A DNA stretch of 64,000 nucleotides from Phycisphaerae bacterium (lineage in GTDB: Bacteria; Planctomycetota; Phycisphaerae; UBA1845; Fen-1342). Below the pieces are notes generated by a model. It was not told where the DNA came from. It saw nothing but the letters and a program-made list of their open reading frames with translations, and did no database searches. The DNA is taken from NCBI GenBank assembly GCA_022072445.1, contig JAJVHV010000016.1:332627-396626 (forward strand). The letters run 5' to 3'. Made by a program: the position numbers and the translations under genes. Shown piece by piece: positions 35,420 through 45,278 of the stretch (position 1 is its first letter; each line of letters begins with the position of its first letter).

Positions 35420-36565
35420 ATGATCGCACGATGCAGGAATCTCGCAAGGTTGTGGCTGGCGGCGGCTGCTACGCTCTCGGTGGTATGCACGAGTCTTGGC
35501 CAGTCGGCGGCGACGCGTGGCGCGGAGTCGCGCGTCCGATCGGTCCGGCTGCCGGCGGGCGGCATGGTCGCCGACGCCGTCGCGGACGACTCGGGCGAAC
35601 TGTGCGTCGTCTATGGCGTCGGCGCCGACATTTTCTTTCATCGGCTGACGCCGGGCGGAGAGTGGACGGACGCGGCGGTTCGGGTGAATTCGACGTTGGG
35701 CTCGGCGCTGGTGCGTGGGGAGCGCGGGCCGCGGATCGCGCTGGGCAAAGGGGCGGTGGTGCACGTTGTCTGGACGGGTCAGGGCGCCAGCGGGCTGTGC
35801 TATGCGCGGAGCCTGGACGGCGGCAAACGGTTTGAGCCGCAGCAGCGCATCTCCGATGCGCGGTTTGAAGCGGAAGGGCCGGCGGTCTTTGCGGACCGGC
35901 GCGGCCGCGTCGGCGTCCTGGTGCTCGACTCCCGGCTGGGCGAAGCGCCGGAGGCGCCGATTTCGTTCGCGCCGGCGGTGCGCTGGTCGAGCGACGATGG
36001 GGCCGAGTTCGCCCCAGGCGAGCCGATCAGCCGGGACGCGCGCGATCGGGCGTGCATGTGCTGCGAGCCGGCGGCAGTTTCCGGGCCAGCGGGCGATTTC
36101 GTCCTCGTGCATCGCATGGCCTATGACAGCCTGCGCGACATGCTGCTGTGGCGCTGGTCGCCGGGCGAGCCGAGCTGGCGGCGCACGCCGATCAGCGCGG
36201 ACCGCTGGAAGCTGGTCGGCTGTCCCATGTCGGCGCCGGCGGTGGCACGATCGGTCGACGGGAAGCTGCTGGCGGCGGCGTGGATGAGCGACCAGCGGGT
36301 GTATTTCGCGACCATGCCGGGCGACGGGGAGTCGTTCTCGCCGCGCGTCCGGTTGGACGAGGGCGCGGCGCCGGCGCGGCAGCCGAGCGTGGCGATCGCC
36401 GCCGACGGCGCGATTCTGACGACGTGGGTGAGCGAGGGGGCGATTCGATGGAAGCTGCATGAGGCGGGCGGCCGCGCGGTCGCACAGCACGGGAGCTTCG
36501 ACTTCGGCGAGTCGTGGAAGCCCAAGGCCGTCGCCAGCCGCGAACGGTTCTTCGTGCTGTACTGA
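35420..36565 (+). CDS. Exported sialidase-like beta-propeller protein
   Basis: The product has 381 residues. ATG 35420 begins a signal peptide (ARLWLAAAATLSVVCTSLGQS, cut near residue 29). The mature chain has repeated propeller blades with Asp-box-like turns (SLDGGKRFEPQQ, SSDDGAEFAPGE) as in exo-alpha-sialidases and BNR proteins. RDRACMCCEPAA and LVGCPMSAPAVA are typical of a planctomycete/acidobacterial sialidase-like group. The sialidase Arg triad and Tyr are not clearly present, so binding rather than hydrolysis is possible. No ribosome site precedes the ATG. Confidence 0.7.
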   Translation: MIARCRNLARLWLAAAATLSVVCTSLGQSAATRGAESRVRSVRLPAGGMVADAVADDSGELCVVYGVGADIFFHRLTPGGEWTDAAVRVNSTLGSALVRGERGPRIALGKGAVVHVVWTGQGASGLCYARSLDGGKRFEPQQRISDARFEAEGPAVFADRRGRVGVLVLDSRLGEAPEAPISFAPAVRWSSDDGAEFAPGEPISRDARDRACMCCEPAAVSGPAGDFVLVHRMAYDSLRDMLLWRWSPGEPSWRRTPISADRWKLVGCPMSAPAVARSVDGKLLAAAWMSDQRVYFATMPGDGESFSPRVRLDEGAAPARQPSVAIAADGAILTTWVSEGAIRWKLHEAGGRAVAQHGSFDFGESWKPKAVASRERFFVLY

Positions 36566-36604
36566 CGCGGGGAGGTCGGCGCCTTTGCCGCGGCGGCGTG
36601 ACGG

Positions 36605-37354
36605 TCAATAGAGGCTGGCGCGGGCGGCGGCGTTGGCGGCGATGCTGACGGCGGCGGTCTCAACGCGCAGGATGTGCGGTCCCAGCCGGACGAAGTGTCC
36701 GCCGGCGTCGCGCAGCAGCGCGCTCTCGTCGGGAGTGAGCCCACCTTCGGGGCCGACGACGGCGGCGAGGCGGCGGTTGGCGGCGGGGTGCGTGTGCAGC
36801 CAGGTTGCGAGCGGGACGGCGCGTTCGTCAGGGTCGGCGACCAGCAGCGTGTGGTCCTGGCAGGCGCGGACGGCCTCGGCGAGGGTGCGGCCGGCGGAAA
36901 GCTCGGGAAGATGCGCCCGACCGCATTGCTTGCAGGCTTCGATCGCGGCGCGATGCAGCTTTTCCAGGTGGGAATCGCCGACGCGCACGACGCTGCGTTC
37001 GAATTCGGCCAGCGTGATCCGCTGCACGTCGAGCTCGACGCACTTTTCGACCAGCCAGTTCAGCCGCGGACCTTTGCAGCCGGCGACGATCAGTTCGAGC
37101 GTGCGTTCGGGGCGTGGGACGAGCAGCACCTGGTCGACGTGAGCGGCCAGCGCCGCCCCGCCGCGCCGCCCGCGCCGCGTTTCGTGCGCCGCGGCGGCGA
37201 TGGTGCCGGCCGCGACGTGGCCGCGTCCGTCGAACAGGACGAGCGAATCTCCCGGGCGCAGCCGCAGAACTTGCGTGGCGTGGTGCGCCTCGTCCTTGAG
37301 CAGGACGTTGGCGCCCGGTTTCAGATCGGGGCAGAAGAACCTGGGACCTTGCAC
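36605..37354 (-). CDS. rsmE: 16S rRNA m3U1498 methyltransferase RsmE
   Basis: The product has 249 residues. It methylates N3 of U1498 in 16S rRNA using S-adenosylmethionine through a SPOUT knot fold. The N-terminal PUA-like part has HHATQVLRLRPGDSLVLFDGRG. The knot shows VVGPEGGLTPDE and LGPHILRVETAAV, the family signature. KCVELDVQRITLAEFERSV and HRAAIEACKQCGRAHLPEL match the core. The gene is convergent with the propeller gene (39 bases) and divergent from the next one. Confidence 0.93.
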   Translation of the reverse strand: MQGPRFFCPDLKPGANVLLKDEAHHATQVLRLRPGDSLVLFDGRGHVAAGTIAAAAHETRRGRRGGAALAAHVDQVLLVPRPERTLELIVAGCKGPRLNWLVEKCVELDVQRITLAEFERSVVRVGDSHLEKLHRAAIEACKQCGRAHLPELSAGRTLAEAVRACQDHTLLVADPDERAVPLATWLHTHPAANRRLAAVVGPEGGLTPDESALLRDAGGHFVRLGPHILRVETAAVSIAANAAARASLY

Positions 37355-37480
37355 GCAGGGATTATCGGCCTGCGGGCGGCTGCCGGAAAGTCGCCGGCAC
37401 GCGCATTCCGATACTCAGATAGAGCGCCCAGCGCGGTTCCGACAGCCGCGCGCCGCGGCGCAACCGGGGGGGACGAGATC

Positions 37481-38188
37481 ATGGCCGATGCGGAAGTGAC
37501 CACGAGCGGCGTCACCGTCGTGGATGGGGCCGAGGGAAAGCCCGTAGCACACGTGATCGTTCCGAACACGGCGAGCGCGCCGGTGGCGCCGGGAGCAGGT
37601 CAGCCCGCCGCTGCTGCGACTGATTCGGCGGCAAAAACCGATTCTACGCTGGCGGCGAAACCAGCCGCGGCGGCGACGCCGAAGGCCGCTGTCGCTGCCG
37701 GCACGGCGAAGGCCGCTGGCACCGCCGAAACGCCGACGAGCGTGGAGTCGGTCGCGACCGTCGCGCCGTCCGCTGCTGCGGCGGGCCGAGCGCGCGTGCC
37801 ATGGTTCGCGCCGTCAGCGGTGTTCGGCGGGATGCTTGCTGTTCTGGATTGGATATTGGGCGTGATCGACCGGCCGTTCGCGCGGCTGGGGCGCGGAGTG
37901 CGCGGTGTGATCGGATTGACCGCGCTGGGAACGCTGGCGCTCTCGGGCGCGGCGGTGGCGCTGCGGCCGGTGCTGTTTCCGGTTTACGACATCGGCGCCG
38001 CGCTACAGGCGGCGGTCGTCGAGGCGTCGAAACCGCCGCCCGTCGAGGCGGATGCCGGCGGTCACGGAGAAGAGGGCAAGGGCAAGGGCGGCCACGGCGA
38101 CGCGGGACCGTCGAGCGAAGGTGGGGGCGGTGCGCATGGAGCGCCGAAGAGCGGGGGCGGTGCGCACGGCGCGTCGGGGCATCATTAG
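37481..38188 (+). CDS. Ala-rich one-span protein with His/Gly-rich tail, unknown
   Basis: The product has 235 residues from ATG 37481. Residues 1-105 are a low-complexity Ala/Thr/Pro/Lys stretch. One or two hydrophobic helices follow (about 107-125 and 143-168). The C-terminus is rich in Gly, His and Lys (EGKGKGGHGDAG and a final GASGHH), which could bind metal. No family is recognised. Its stop overlaps the convergent stop of the oxoprolinase gene by 4 bases. Confidence 0.5.
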   Translation: MADAEVTTSGVTVVDGAEGKPVAHVIVPNTASAPVAPGAGQPAAAATDSAAKTDSTLAAKPAAAATPKAAVAAGTAKAAGTAETPTSVESVATVAPSAAAAGRARVPWFAPSAVFGGMLAVLDWILGVIDRPFARLGRGVRGVIGLTALGTLALSGAAVALRPVLFPVYDIGAALQAAVVEASKPPPVEADAGGHGEEGKGKGGHGDAGPSSEGGGGAHGAPKSGGGAHGASGHH

Positions 38189-41100
38189 TCCGAAAGACCG
38201 GGCCGGCCGTACCCGCCGCCGCCGGGAGTTTCGATCGTGAGGATGTCGCCGGGCTCGACGCGGCGATGGGCGATCGGTCCCAGGTCTTCGCTGCGGTCGG
38301 TCGCGGCGCGGTGGAGCGTGTTGTGCCCTGGCAGGCCCGGTTCACCGCCGGCGAGTCCGAAAGGCGGACGTGTGCGGCGTTGCGTCAGCAGCGACAGTTC
38401 GAGCGGCGCGTTGAATTCGATGCGGCGAATGACCCCGTCGCCGCCGCGATGCCGGCCGCGGCCGCCGGAGCCGCGACGGATGGCGAATTCGAGCAGCCGC
38501 ACGGGGTAGCGGGCTTCGAGCACTTCCGGATCGGTCAGACGCGTGTTGGTCATGTGGGTGTGCACGGCGTCGGCGCCGTCGAACGTCGCGCCCGCACCCG
38601 ACCCGCCGCAGATCGTCTCGTAATACCCGAACGACTCGTTCCCGAAGATGAGGTTGTTCATGGTTCCCTGGCTGGCGGCGGCGAGGCCGAGCGCGCCAAG
38701 GATGCAATCGACGACGCGTTGCGAGGTTTCGACGTTTCCTCCGACGACGGCGGGCCAGTGCTCCGGATCGGTCGGAGCGGGGTCGAGCAGGCCGTGGGGA
38801 ATCTTCAGGCGGATGGGCGTGAGGACGCCGGCGTTCAGCGGGATGTCCTCGTCGATCAGGCAGCGGAAGCAGTAGAGCACGGCGCTGGTGACGATGGCGC
38901 GGTTGGCGTTGAGATTGCCGGCGTGGACAGCGCCGGAGCCGGCGAAGTCGATCTCGGCGGAGTCGCCGGCCACGCGGATCGTCGCGCACAGCGGCGTGCC
39001 GTCGTCCAGAGCGTCGGCAAAGCTGTGCGTGCCAGCGCTGAGCCGCGCGATGGCGCGCCGCGCTTTGGTCTCGGCGGCGGACTGGATGTGCCGCATGTAA
39101 TCGGAGACGAGGGAGAGTCCGGTGGCGCCGGCCAGCTCGCGAAGCCGCCGCGCGCCGGTTTGATTGGCGGCGGCCTGGGCGAGTGCGTCGGCGACGTTTT
39201 CATCGACGCTTCGTGATGGATGCGGCCCTGACCGCAGCAGGGCGCGCAGTTTTTCGGCTTGGCTGCGGCCGGCGTCGACCAGCTTGAACACGTCGATCAG
39301 CACGCCTTCTTCGGCCAGCCGCGTCGAGACGGGCGGCATCGAGCCGGGTGTGATACCTCCAATCTCCGCGTGATGCGCCCGGCTGGCGGTGAAGAACTTG
39401 GGGCGCGACTCGTCGCCGATGAAGACCGGCGTGATGACGGTGACGTCGGGCAGGTGTGTGCCGCCGCGAAAGGGGTGATTGGTGACGAAGACGTCGCCGG
39501 GCTGCATGGGCGGGCAGCGCTCGATGAGTTGGCGGACGCAGTCGGACATGCTGCCGAGATGAACCGGGATGTGCGGGGCGTTGACCACCAGAGCGGCGGA
39601 TGCGTCGAAAATCGCGCAGGAGAAATCGAGCCGCTCGCGGACGTTGACCGAGAGCGCGGATCGTTGCAGCGCGGCTCCCATTTCCTCGGCGATGGCGGCG
39701 AAGCGATTGTTGAACAGCTCGAGGCGGATCGGATCGGCGACCACGTCGTCGGTCCGCTCAGACGGTCGGTGCGACCGCGCGGCGCCGGCCGCGGCACCGG
39801 CGGACGGCGCGAGGACGAGGTCGCCGGCGGCGGCGACCGTCGCCTGCCAGCCGCGCTCGACGACTACGGTGCCGGTCGATTCGGCGATGACGGCCGGCCC
39901 GACGACCGTCGCGCCGCGGGGCAGCGCGTCGCGCTCGATGAGCGGAGCGTCGTACCAGCCGTCGAACCACGCCCGCAGTGTTGCCTGCCGCGGTTGCGAC
40001 GCGCCGACGCCCGTGCTGTCGGACTGTGTGGCGCCACTCGGCTCGATCGCGGGGGCAGGCCGGCGCTCGCGCACTTCCATGCGCAACGCGCACACCTCCA
40101 ACGCGCGATCCGGCAGGACGAATCCGAATTGCTCGCGATGCAGCCGCTCGAACGCCATCGCCGGCGGGACATGCGCCGACAAATCGACGTCGATCGAGGC
40201 GCTTTGTCCGGCGTAGCGCAGCTCGAGGCTGCGGCGCGGAGCTTCGAGGTGAGCCGTGTCGGCACCCTGCGAGACCACGCGCCGCCGGAGGTCCGCCTCA
40301 AGCGCGGCGAACTGCGGTTCGATCCGGCGCAGCAGCTCAGGCGAAAGCCTCTCGCCGACGTCGCACTGCCCATGCGCGCTGATCTCTGCCAGGCCGACAC
40401 CCAACGCGCTCAACAGGCCGGCGAAGCGCGAGACGACCGCCCGTCGCATCCCCAGCGCCTGCGCGACGGCGCAGGCGTGCTGTCCGCCCGCGCCGCCGAA
40501 GGCCACCAGCGTGTGCGTGCGCGGATCGAGACCGCGGGCGGTCGAGATGCGCCGGATGGCGCCGGTGACGTGGGCGTTGGCGATGTCGAGAAAGCCGGCG
40601 GCCAGCTCCTGGCGCCCGTATTCGCGGCCGGTGTCGGCGCGGATGCGGTGCCGAAGCTCATCGATGCGGCGCTCGGCGGCTTCGAAGTCGAGCGGAAACG
40701 CGAATCGCTCGCACGCGATCCGGCCGAGCAGCAGGTTGCAGTCGGTGATGCAAAGCGGCCCGCCCGCGCCGTAACAGGCCGGCCCCGGGTCGGCGGCGGC
40801 GCTGTGCGGGCCGACGGAGGGCTTCACCCCGTCGAACCAGCAGACGGAGCCGCCGCCGGCGGCGACGGTTTCGATGGCAAGCGTGGGCGCGACGATGCGG
40901 GTGTGCGCGTCGGTGCGCGGGTCGCGCAGCAGCGTTTCATGCCGGAGCTCGTGCCGGCCGTCGAAGCGACAGACGTCGGTGCTGGTGCCGCCCATGTCGA
41001 AGCCGATCGCCGGCAGGCAGCGGTTCGCCGCCGCGACGTGCGCCACGCCGTTCACGCCGCCGGCCGGCCCGGAGAGCAGGGCGTCGCGGCCGCGCGCTGC

Positions 41101-42105
41101 TCGAACATCGACCAGCCCGCCGCTGCTGGTCATGAGCTTGATGTCGGCGTGCGTCATGGCGGCGGCCAAACGGCGCAGATAGTCGTGCAGCACGGGCGTG
41201 ACGTAGGCGTCGACCACGGTCGTCTCGCCGCGCGGGACGATCCGCGGAAGGGGGCTCAGCTCAGTCGAGACCGAGACGGTGTCAAAGCCGATTTCGCGGG
41301 CGAGCTGGGCGACGCGCTGCTCGTGGGCCGGGTTGCGATACGAATTCAGCAGGCAGACCGCCAGCGACGCGATGCCCTGGTCGCGGGCGGTGCGCAGCGC
41401 GCCGCGCGCCGCCGGCTCATTCAGCGGCCGCAGCACGTTTCCGCGGCTGTCGACCCGCTCGTCGAGCTCGATCACCCGCGCATACAACTGCTCGGCCTTG
41501 ACGATGTGCAGGTCGAAAAGCCGCGGCCGATCCTGATAGCCGATCCGCAGCACGTCGCCAAAGCCGGCGGTCGTCACAAATGCCGTCGCGGCGCCCTGGC
41601 GCTCCAGCAGCGCGTTGGTGGCACGCGTCGTGCCGAGCCGCACCGCCACCGCGCCGATCGGCTGATTCAGCCGCAAGCCCAGCAGCCGGCGGACGCCGAC
41701 TACCGGCGCGTCGAGACCGCACGACAGCTCGAACGCGAGCGTGTCGGCGGAGGGCTGGCCCGCAGCAACGCCGGCGGGCGCGGCTGCACCGTTGCACGCC
41801 GGCAGCGCGGCTGCAAGCTCGATCGAGCCGGCGTCGGCGTCGAATCGGGCGACGACGGCTGCCGCCGGTGTTCCGGAGTGCGCCGCGGCACGAAGCGAGA
41901 AACCGTCGAAAAAGCCCGGCGGCGCGTCGCGAACAATCCCGACGTCGTGCAGCGTGCGGCGATCGGCGGAGAGCCGCCCGGCGCCCTTGTAGACGCCCGT
42001 GCTGAGCAGTTTATGCGTGACGATTGAGCCGGAGGGATCGCGGCCGATGCAGTCGGTGAACGTCCCGCCCACGTCGATCCAGAATTGCCAGCCCGAGCCG
42101 GTCAT
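38185..42105 (-). CDS. Fused hydantoinase/5-oxoprolinase (HyuA-HyuB)
   Basis: The product has 1306 residues from ATG 42105, which overlaps the stop of the hydrolase gene upstream (ATGA). The HyuA half (about 1-720) has the ATPase-like start [62 protein letters not shown] and [13 protein letters not shown]. The HyuB half (about 745-1306) has [61 protein letters not shown] and [12 protein letters not shown]. Such fusions cleave 5-oxoproline or hydantoins with ATP, as in eukaryotic 5-oxoprolinase. The exact lactam is uncertain. It is cytosolic, although its upstream partner is exported. Confidence 0.93.
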   Translation of the reverse strand: MTGSGWQFWIDVGGTFTDCIGRDPSGSIVTHKLLSTGVYKGAGRLSADRRTLHDVGIVRDAPPGFFDGFSLRAAAHSGTPAAAVVARFDADAGSIELAAALPACNGAAAPAGVAAGQPSADTLAFELSCGLDAPVVGVRRLLGLRLNQPIGAVAVRLGTTRATNALLERQGAATAFVTTAGFGDVLRIGYQDRPRLFDLHIVKAEQLYARVIELDERVDSRGNVLRPLNEPAARGALRTARDQGIASLAVCLLNSYRNPAHEQRVAQLAREIGFDTVSVSTELSPLPRIVPRGETTVVDAYVTPVLHDYLRRLAAAMTHADIKLMTSSGGLVDVRAARGRDALLSGPAGGVNGVAHVAAANRCLPAIGFDMGGTSTDVCRFDGRHELRHETLLRDPRTDAHTRIVAPTLAIETVAAGGGSVCWFDGVKPSVGPHSAAADPGPACYGAGGPLCITDCNLLLGRIACERFAFPLDFEAAERRIDELRHRIRADTGREYGRQELAAGFLDIANAHVTGAIRRISTARGLDPRTHTLVAFGGAGGQHACAVAQALGMRRAVVSRFAGLLSALGVGLAEISAHGQCDVGERLSPELLRRIEPQFAALEADLRRRVVSQGADTAHLEAPRRSLELRYAGQSASIDVDLSAHVPPAMAFERLHREQFGFVLPDRALEVCALRMEVRERRPAPAIEPSGATQSDSTGVGASQPRQATLRAWFDGWYDAPLIERDALPRGATVVGPAVIAESTGTVVVERGWQATVAAAGDLVLAPSAGAAAGAARSHRPSERTDDVVADPIRLELFNNRFAAIAEEMGAALQRSALSVNVRERLDFSCAIFDASAALVVNAPHIPVHLGSMSDCVRQLIERCPPMQPGDVFVTNHPFRGGTHLPDVTVITPVFIGDESRPKFFTASRAHHAEIGGITPGSMPPVSTRLAEEGVLIDVFKLVDAGRSQAEKLRALLRSGPHPSRSVDENVADALAQAAANQTGARRLRELAGATGLSLVSDYMRHIQSAAETKARRAIARLSAGTHSFADALDDGTPLCATIRVAGDSAEIDFAGSGAVHAGNLNANRAIVTSAVLYCFRCLIDEDIPLNAGVLTPIRLKIPHGLLDPAPTDPEHWPAVVGGNVETSQRVVDCILGALGLAAASQGTMNNLIFGNESFGYYETICGGSGAGATFDGADAVHTHMTNTRLTDPEVLEARYPVRLLEFAIRRGSGGRGRHRGGDGVIRRIEFNAPLELSLLTQRRTRPPFGLAGGEPGLPGHNTLHRAATDRSEDLGPIAHRRVEPGDILTIETPGGGGYGRPGLSD

Positions 42106-42878
42106 TTCTCCTTCAGCTCGCGCTTCAGGAACGCGTCGATTTCGGCCCAGGCCTTCTCCGCCTGTTCCTTGTTGTAGCCCTGCTTGTTGGTTTCGTTCAG
42201 AAACGCGTGGCCGGCGCCGGGATAGATCTTGTGCGTCGCGGCCTTGTCCTTGCCCGCCTTGGCCAGCGCTTTCTTGAACGACGCCACGTCGATGCCCCGG
42301 TCGGTGGCGCCCCAGATGCCCAGGATCGGCCCCGTGATCCGGCGAAGCTGTCCCTCGTCGGTGATCGGCTTGCCGTAGCACACCACCGTGCAGGCCAGCC
42401 GCTTGTCGGCGACGGCGAGTTGCAGCGCGTATCCGCCGCCCATGCACCAGCCGATCACGCCGGTGGGCTTGCCCTTCGTGTACTTGTGGCCCGAGAGGAA
42501 TTCGAACGCGAATTTGAGGTCGGCGACGGCCTGGTCGTCGGCCAGACCGCGCATCAGCTCGTGGGCGTGATCGCGGTCGGCGGCGACCTGCCCGTGATAC
42601 AGATCGACCGCCAGCGCGACGTAGCCCTGCCGCGCGAAGCGCTCGGCCTGCTGCTTGACCCAATCATTCAGCCCCCACCACTCGTGAATCAGCAGAATGC
42701 CCGGTGCCGGCTCGTCGCCCTTCGGCCGCGCCAGGTAGCAGTCGAATTGAGCGTCGCCGCGGGCCAGCTTCACAGTTTGGGTGTTGATCGCGTCATTCTC
42801 GCCGCCGGCGGGTGGCTCCTGCGCGGCGGCCTGTGCGATGGCGAGGGCGACGATGAATGCAAGGGCGGAGCGGGGCAT
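42102..42878 (-). CDS. Exported dienelactone hydrolase family protein
   Basis: The product has 258 residues. A signal peptide (about 1-19, AFIVALAIAQAAAQ) is followed by an alpha/beta hydrolase of the DLH family: ILLIHEWWGLNDWVK, the nucleophile Cys in VIGWCMGGGYAL, the acid in IWGATDRG and the His in YPGAGHAFLN. Exported DLH proteins are widespread; substrates are lactones or esters. Its stop overlaps the oxoprolinase start, so the two are translated together. A TATGAT box and CTGGAGG precede it. Confidence 0.9.
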   Translation of the reverse strand: MPRSALAFIVALAIAQAAAQEPPAGGENDAINTQTVKLARGDAQFDCYLARPKGDEPAPGILLIHEWWGLNDWVKQQAERFARQGYVALAVDLYHGQVAADRDHAHELMRGLADDQAVADLKFAFEFLSGHKYTKGKPTGVIGWCMGGGYALQLAVADKRLACTVVCYGKPITDEGQLRRITGPILGIWGATDRGIDVASFKKALAKAGKDKAATHKIYPGAGHAFLNETNKQGYNKEQAEKAWAEIDAFLKRELKEK

Positions 42879-42905
42879 GGCGAGTCCTCCAGTTAGACAC
42901 GATGG

Positions 42906-42911
42906 ATCATA
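42906..42911 (-). promoter_or_regulatory. -10 hexamer TATGAT upstream of the dienelactone hydrolase
   Basis: TATGAT (5 of 6) lies 27 bases before ATG 42878 on the minus strand, followed by an ACTGGAGG ribosome site. No matching -35 was seen. Confidence 0.4.
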
Positions 42912-42974
42912 CCCCGGGAATGGGCTGGGTCTGCCTGCGGCTGGGCATTTCGATTCGAGTGCGAATCGCCGAAG

Positions 42975-43003
42975 CCCTGCCGACGCGACGGCCGTCGGCA
43001 GGG
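42975..43003. repeat. Palindromic repeat, copy 2
   Basis: CCCTGCCGACG (42975-42985) pairs exactly with 42993-43003 around a 7-base loop, and is again followed by GCACCCG. It matches the palindrome at 35136-35164 apart from the loop. Confidence 0.75.
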
Positions 43004-43093
43004 CACCCGGCCCCGTGAACGGGAGTGGAACTTCGGCGGTGGCATTTCGATCAAAATCGGCCGGCGCGTTGTTGAATGAGAGCTTGGTCCTCG

Positions 43094-43140
43094 GCCGAGG
43101 GCGGCCGTGCTACACTCACAGCCGAGGGCGGCTGCGCTTC
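43094..43140. repeat. Two copies of the GCCGAGGGCGGCYGYGC motif
   Basis: GCCGAGGGCGGCCGTGCTACAC (43094 onward) and GCCGAGGGCGGCTGCGCTTC (43121 onward) lie 27 bases apart, 21 bases before the start of the YHS-like gene. The TGCTACACT within the first resembles an extended -10 element. Confidence 0.6.
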
Positions 43141-43160
43141 AAGAACTGGAGGTATGCCTG

Positions 43161-44234
43161 ATGAGCCGGATTCTCGTTGCCGTCGCGCTGATGTCGATGG
43201 CCTCCGCCGCCGCGCAGACGCTCGGCACGCTCGACGTCGACTCGGTCGAGTTGGTCGCCGGCCGCGAGGTCGCCGGTCAACCGGAGATCGCGCATGTACA
43301 TGGCGGCTACCGCTATCTGTTCGCCAGCCGCGAAAACCTGGCGACGTTTCAGCGTCAGCCGGAGAAGTTCGAGATACAGCTCGGCGGCGCCTGCGCACGC
43401 ATGGGCGCGCTCAGCGGGCTTGGCTCGACCGGCATCCGCACGGTCTTCAAGGACCGCATTTACATTTTCGCGTCCGAAGCCTGCAAGAAGGGGTTTCTTT
43501 CCGGTCCGGAGAAGCTGCTCGACTCCGACGATCCGGTGCCGACCGGCAGCGACGACGATCGGGCCACGGCGCGGCAATTGCTCGACAAGGCCGTCGCCGC
43601 GCTGGGCGGCGCCGAACGCCTGAGCAAAGTGCGCAGCTATGCGCGGCGGATGATCCGCGAGCAGGACTACCAGGGCCGCAAGGTGAAAGTTGGCGACGCG
43701 TGGACAATCGCTGTGCCCGACCGGTTGCGCCGCGATTCGATCTGGGACACCTCAAGCTGGTCGTTCGTCGCGACGCCCGACGACGCGTTCACGTACGGCG
43801 AGCGCGACTGCCGCGGGCTGTCCGCCGCAGGCCGCGTCGAGCTCCAGCGGCTGGCGGTGCGCGACCCGCTGATGCTGCTTCTGTCCCGTTCGAGGGCTGA
43901 CTTCGTCGCCGTCGCCGGCGGGCGCGTTCGCGTGGGAGAGCGCGACGCGGAGCGGGTGATCGTGCACTTCCAGGGTTGCGCGACGACGCTGGCGATCGAC
44001 GAGGCCAGCGGACGAATCGTGGGCTGCTCGTTCCGCGGGCGCGGCGCAAGTCTGCGCTTCGGCAAGGTCGAGCTGGTCTATTCCGAATTCACGGAAGTGA
44101 GCGGCATCACGCTGCCGATGCACGTCGCCGCCACGTTCGACGGCAAGCCGTTCGACGACGCGACGGGCACCATTTCGGAAGCGCGGATCAACGCGGAGCT
44201 CGCGGCCGACACGTTCGCGCGGCCGAAGCCGTAG
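43161..44234 (+). CDS. Exported protein with two YHS-like segments
   Basis: The product has 357 residues from ATG 43161, with GGAGG at 43148-43152 and a signal peptide (ILVAVALMSMASAAAQ). Residues about 30-115 contain two segments like YHS/TRASH metal-binding modules: VAGQPEIAHVHGGYRYLFASRENLATF, then KDRIYIFASEACKKGFLSGPEKLL. Cys occurs in GGACARMG and EACKKG. The remaining part (about 130-357) is beta-rich and resembles LolA/outer-membrane lipoprotein-sorting folds only loosely. Function unknown; a periplasmic metal- or lipid-binding protein is possible. Confidence 0.6.
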   Translation: MSRILVAVALMSMASAAAQTLGTLDVDSVELVAGREVAGQPEIAHVHGGYRYLFASRENLATFQRQPEKFEIQLGGACARMGALSGLGSTGIRTVFKDRIYIFASEACKKGFLSGPEKLLDSDDPVPTGSDDDRATARQLLDKAVAALGGAERLSKVRSYARRMIREQDYQGRKVKVGDAWTIAVPDRLRRDSIWDTSSWSFVATPDDAFTYGERDCRGLSAAGRVELQRLAVRDPLMLLLSRSRADFVAVAGGRVRVGERDAERVIVHFQGCATTLAIDEASGRIVGCSFRGRGASLRFGKVELVYSEFTEVSGITLPMHVAATFDGKPFDDATGTISEARINAELAADTFARPKP

Positions 44235-44267
44235 CGCGACCGACCGCGCCGTACCACGGGCAGGCGG

Positions 44268-44273
44268 TATGAT
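44268..44273 (+). promoter_or_regulatory. -10 hexamer TATGAT 8 bases before the dioxygenase ATG
   Basis: TATGAT ends at 44273 and the ATG is at 44282, so transcription would begin at or next to the start codon. No ribosome site is present in between (CGGCCGGC). This fits a leaderless mRNA. Confidence 0.4.
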
Positions 44274-44281
44274 CGGCCGGC

Positions 44282-45157
44282 ATGACCGCCCAGGCTGAAT
44301 CAACCGATGCGATCGTTCGGCAATTCGTCGCCGACGGCTTCGCGATCGTTCGTGGCGTCTTCTCGCGAGATGATCTGGACGAGCTGACGGCCGACGTCCT
44401 CCGCATCGCGCGCGGCGCGTATCCCTGCCCGAGCCTCCAGCCCGTCCCGGCGGAGCTGTCCGACGAGGCGGTGCTGCGCAACTTTCTGTGCATCCACCAG
44501 CCGCATTTCGTCAGCCCGGTGATTCAGCAGTTCGTGCGTCATCCGCGGCTTTGCGACGTGCTGTCGCGCCTCGTCGCGGCGCATCTGCCCTGGTGGGACG
44601 GCCGCGTGAAGTGCATGCAGTCGATGCTGTTCGTCAAACCGCCCGGCGAGCGCGGCCAGGCCTGGCATCAGGACGAGGTCTATATACCGACGCGCGACCG
44701 TTCGCTGTGCGGGGCGTGGATCGCGATCGATCCGGCGACGGTGGCGAACGGATGTCTGTGGGTGCTGCCCGGTTCGCATCGCTCGGGCTACCTCTATCCG
44801 CAACGGCCGCACCAGCAGCCCGACGAATTCGACTTCGCCGACGAGAGCTGCGGCTTTGACGACGCGCAGGAATTGCCCGTCGAACTGAACGCGGGCGACG
44901 CAGTCTTTTTCAACGGTTATCTCCTGCACCGCTCGAAGCGGAATCGCAGTGAGATTTTCCGGCGGGCGATTGTTTTTCACTACTGCAACGCCTGGTCGCT
45001 GCTCCCGTGGGAAATCAAGCCGGGCGAGCGACCGGCGACCGCCGACTGCCGGCGTGTCATTCCCGTCGTGGGTGCTGATCCGTACGCATGGAAGGGTTAC
45101 GAGGCGTCGCTCTCGGACGTTTGGCTGCGACCGTTGCGCACGGATAACGGCAGGTAA
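44282..45157 (+). CDS. Phytanoyl-CoA dioxygenase (PhyH) family protein
   Basis: The product has 291 residues. It is a 2-oxoglutarate/Fe(II)-dependent oxygenase. The iron ligands are His and Asp in AWHQDEVYIPTRD (HXD) and the distal His in GYLLHRSKRNRSEIFRRAI, where the Arg for 2-oxoglutarate also lies. Between them are WIAIDPATVANGCLWVLPGSH and the usual loop GDAVFFNGYL. Such enzymes hydroxylate alkyl or secondary-metabolite substrates; the substrate here is unknown. A close TATGAT box suggests a leaderless transcript. Confidence 0.9.
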   Translation: MTAQAESTDAIVRQFVADGFAIVRGVFSRDDLDELTADVLRIARGAYPCPSLQPVPAELSDEAVLRNFLCIHQPHFVSPVIQQFVRHPRLCDVLSRLVAAHLPWWDGRVKCMQSMLFVKPPGERGQAWHQDEVYIPTRDRSLCGAWIAIDPATVANGCLWVLPGSHRSGYLYPQRPHQQPDEFDFADESCGFDDAQELPVELNAGDAVFFNGYLLHRSKRNRSEIFRRAIVFHYCNAWSLLPWEIKPGERPATADCRRVIPVVGADPYAWKGYEASLSDVWLRPLRTDNGR

Positions 45158-45278
45158 ATGCCTGAGAAACGTGGGGGGAAAAAAGTGGGCCGGCGGTCGG
45201 GAGGTGCGGGGGGGACACCTGCTCCGACGCAGATCCGGCCCGTGGTTCGACGGGACCTAGCCCTGCGAACTATCTTAA

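Noticed and set aside
36566..36604. Terminator between the propeller gene and rsmE
   Set aside because: The 39-base convergent gap has no stable stem or T-run.
39259..42027. 922-codon plus-strand frame antisense to the oxoprolinase
   Set aside because: High GC keeps antisense frames open. All HyuA and HyuB motifs are on the minus strand.
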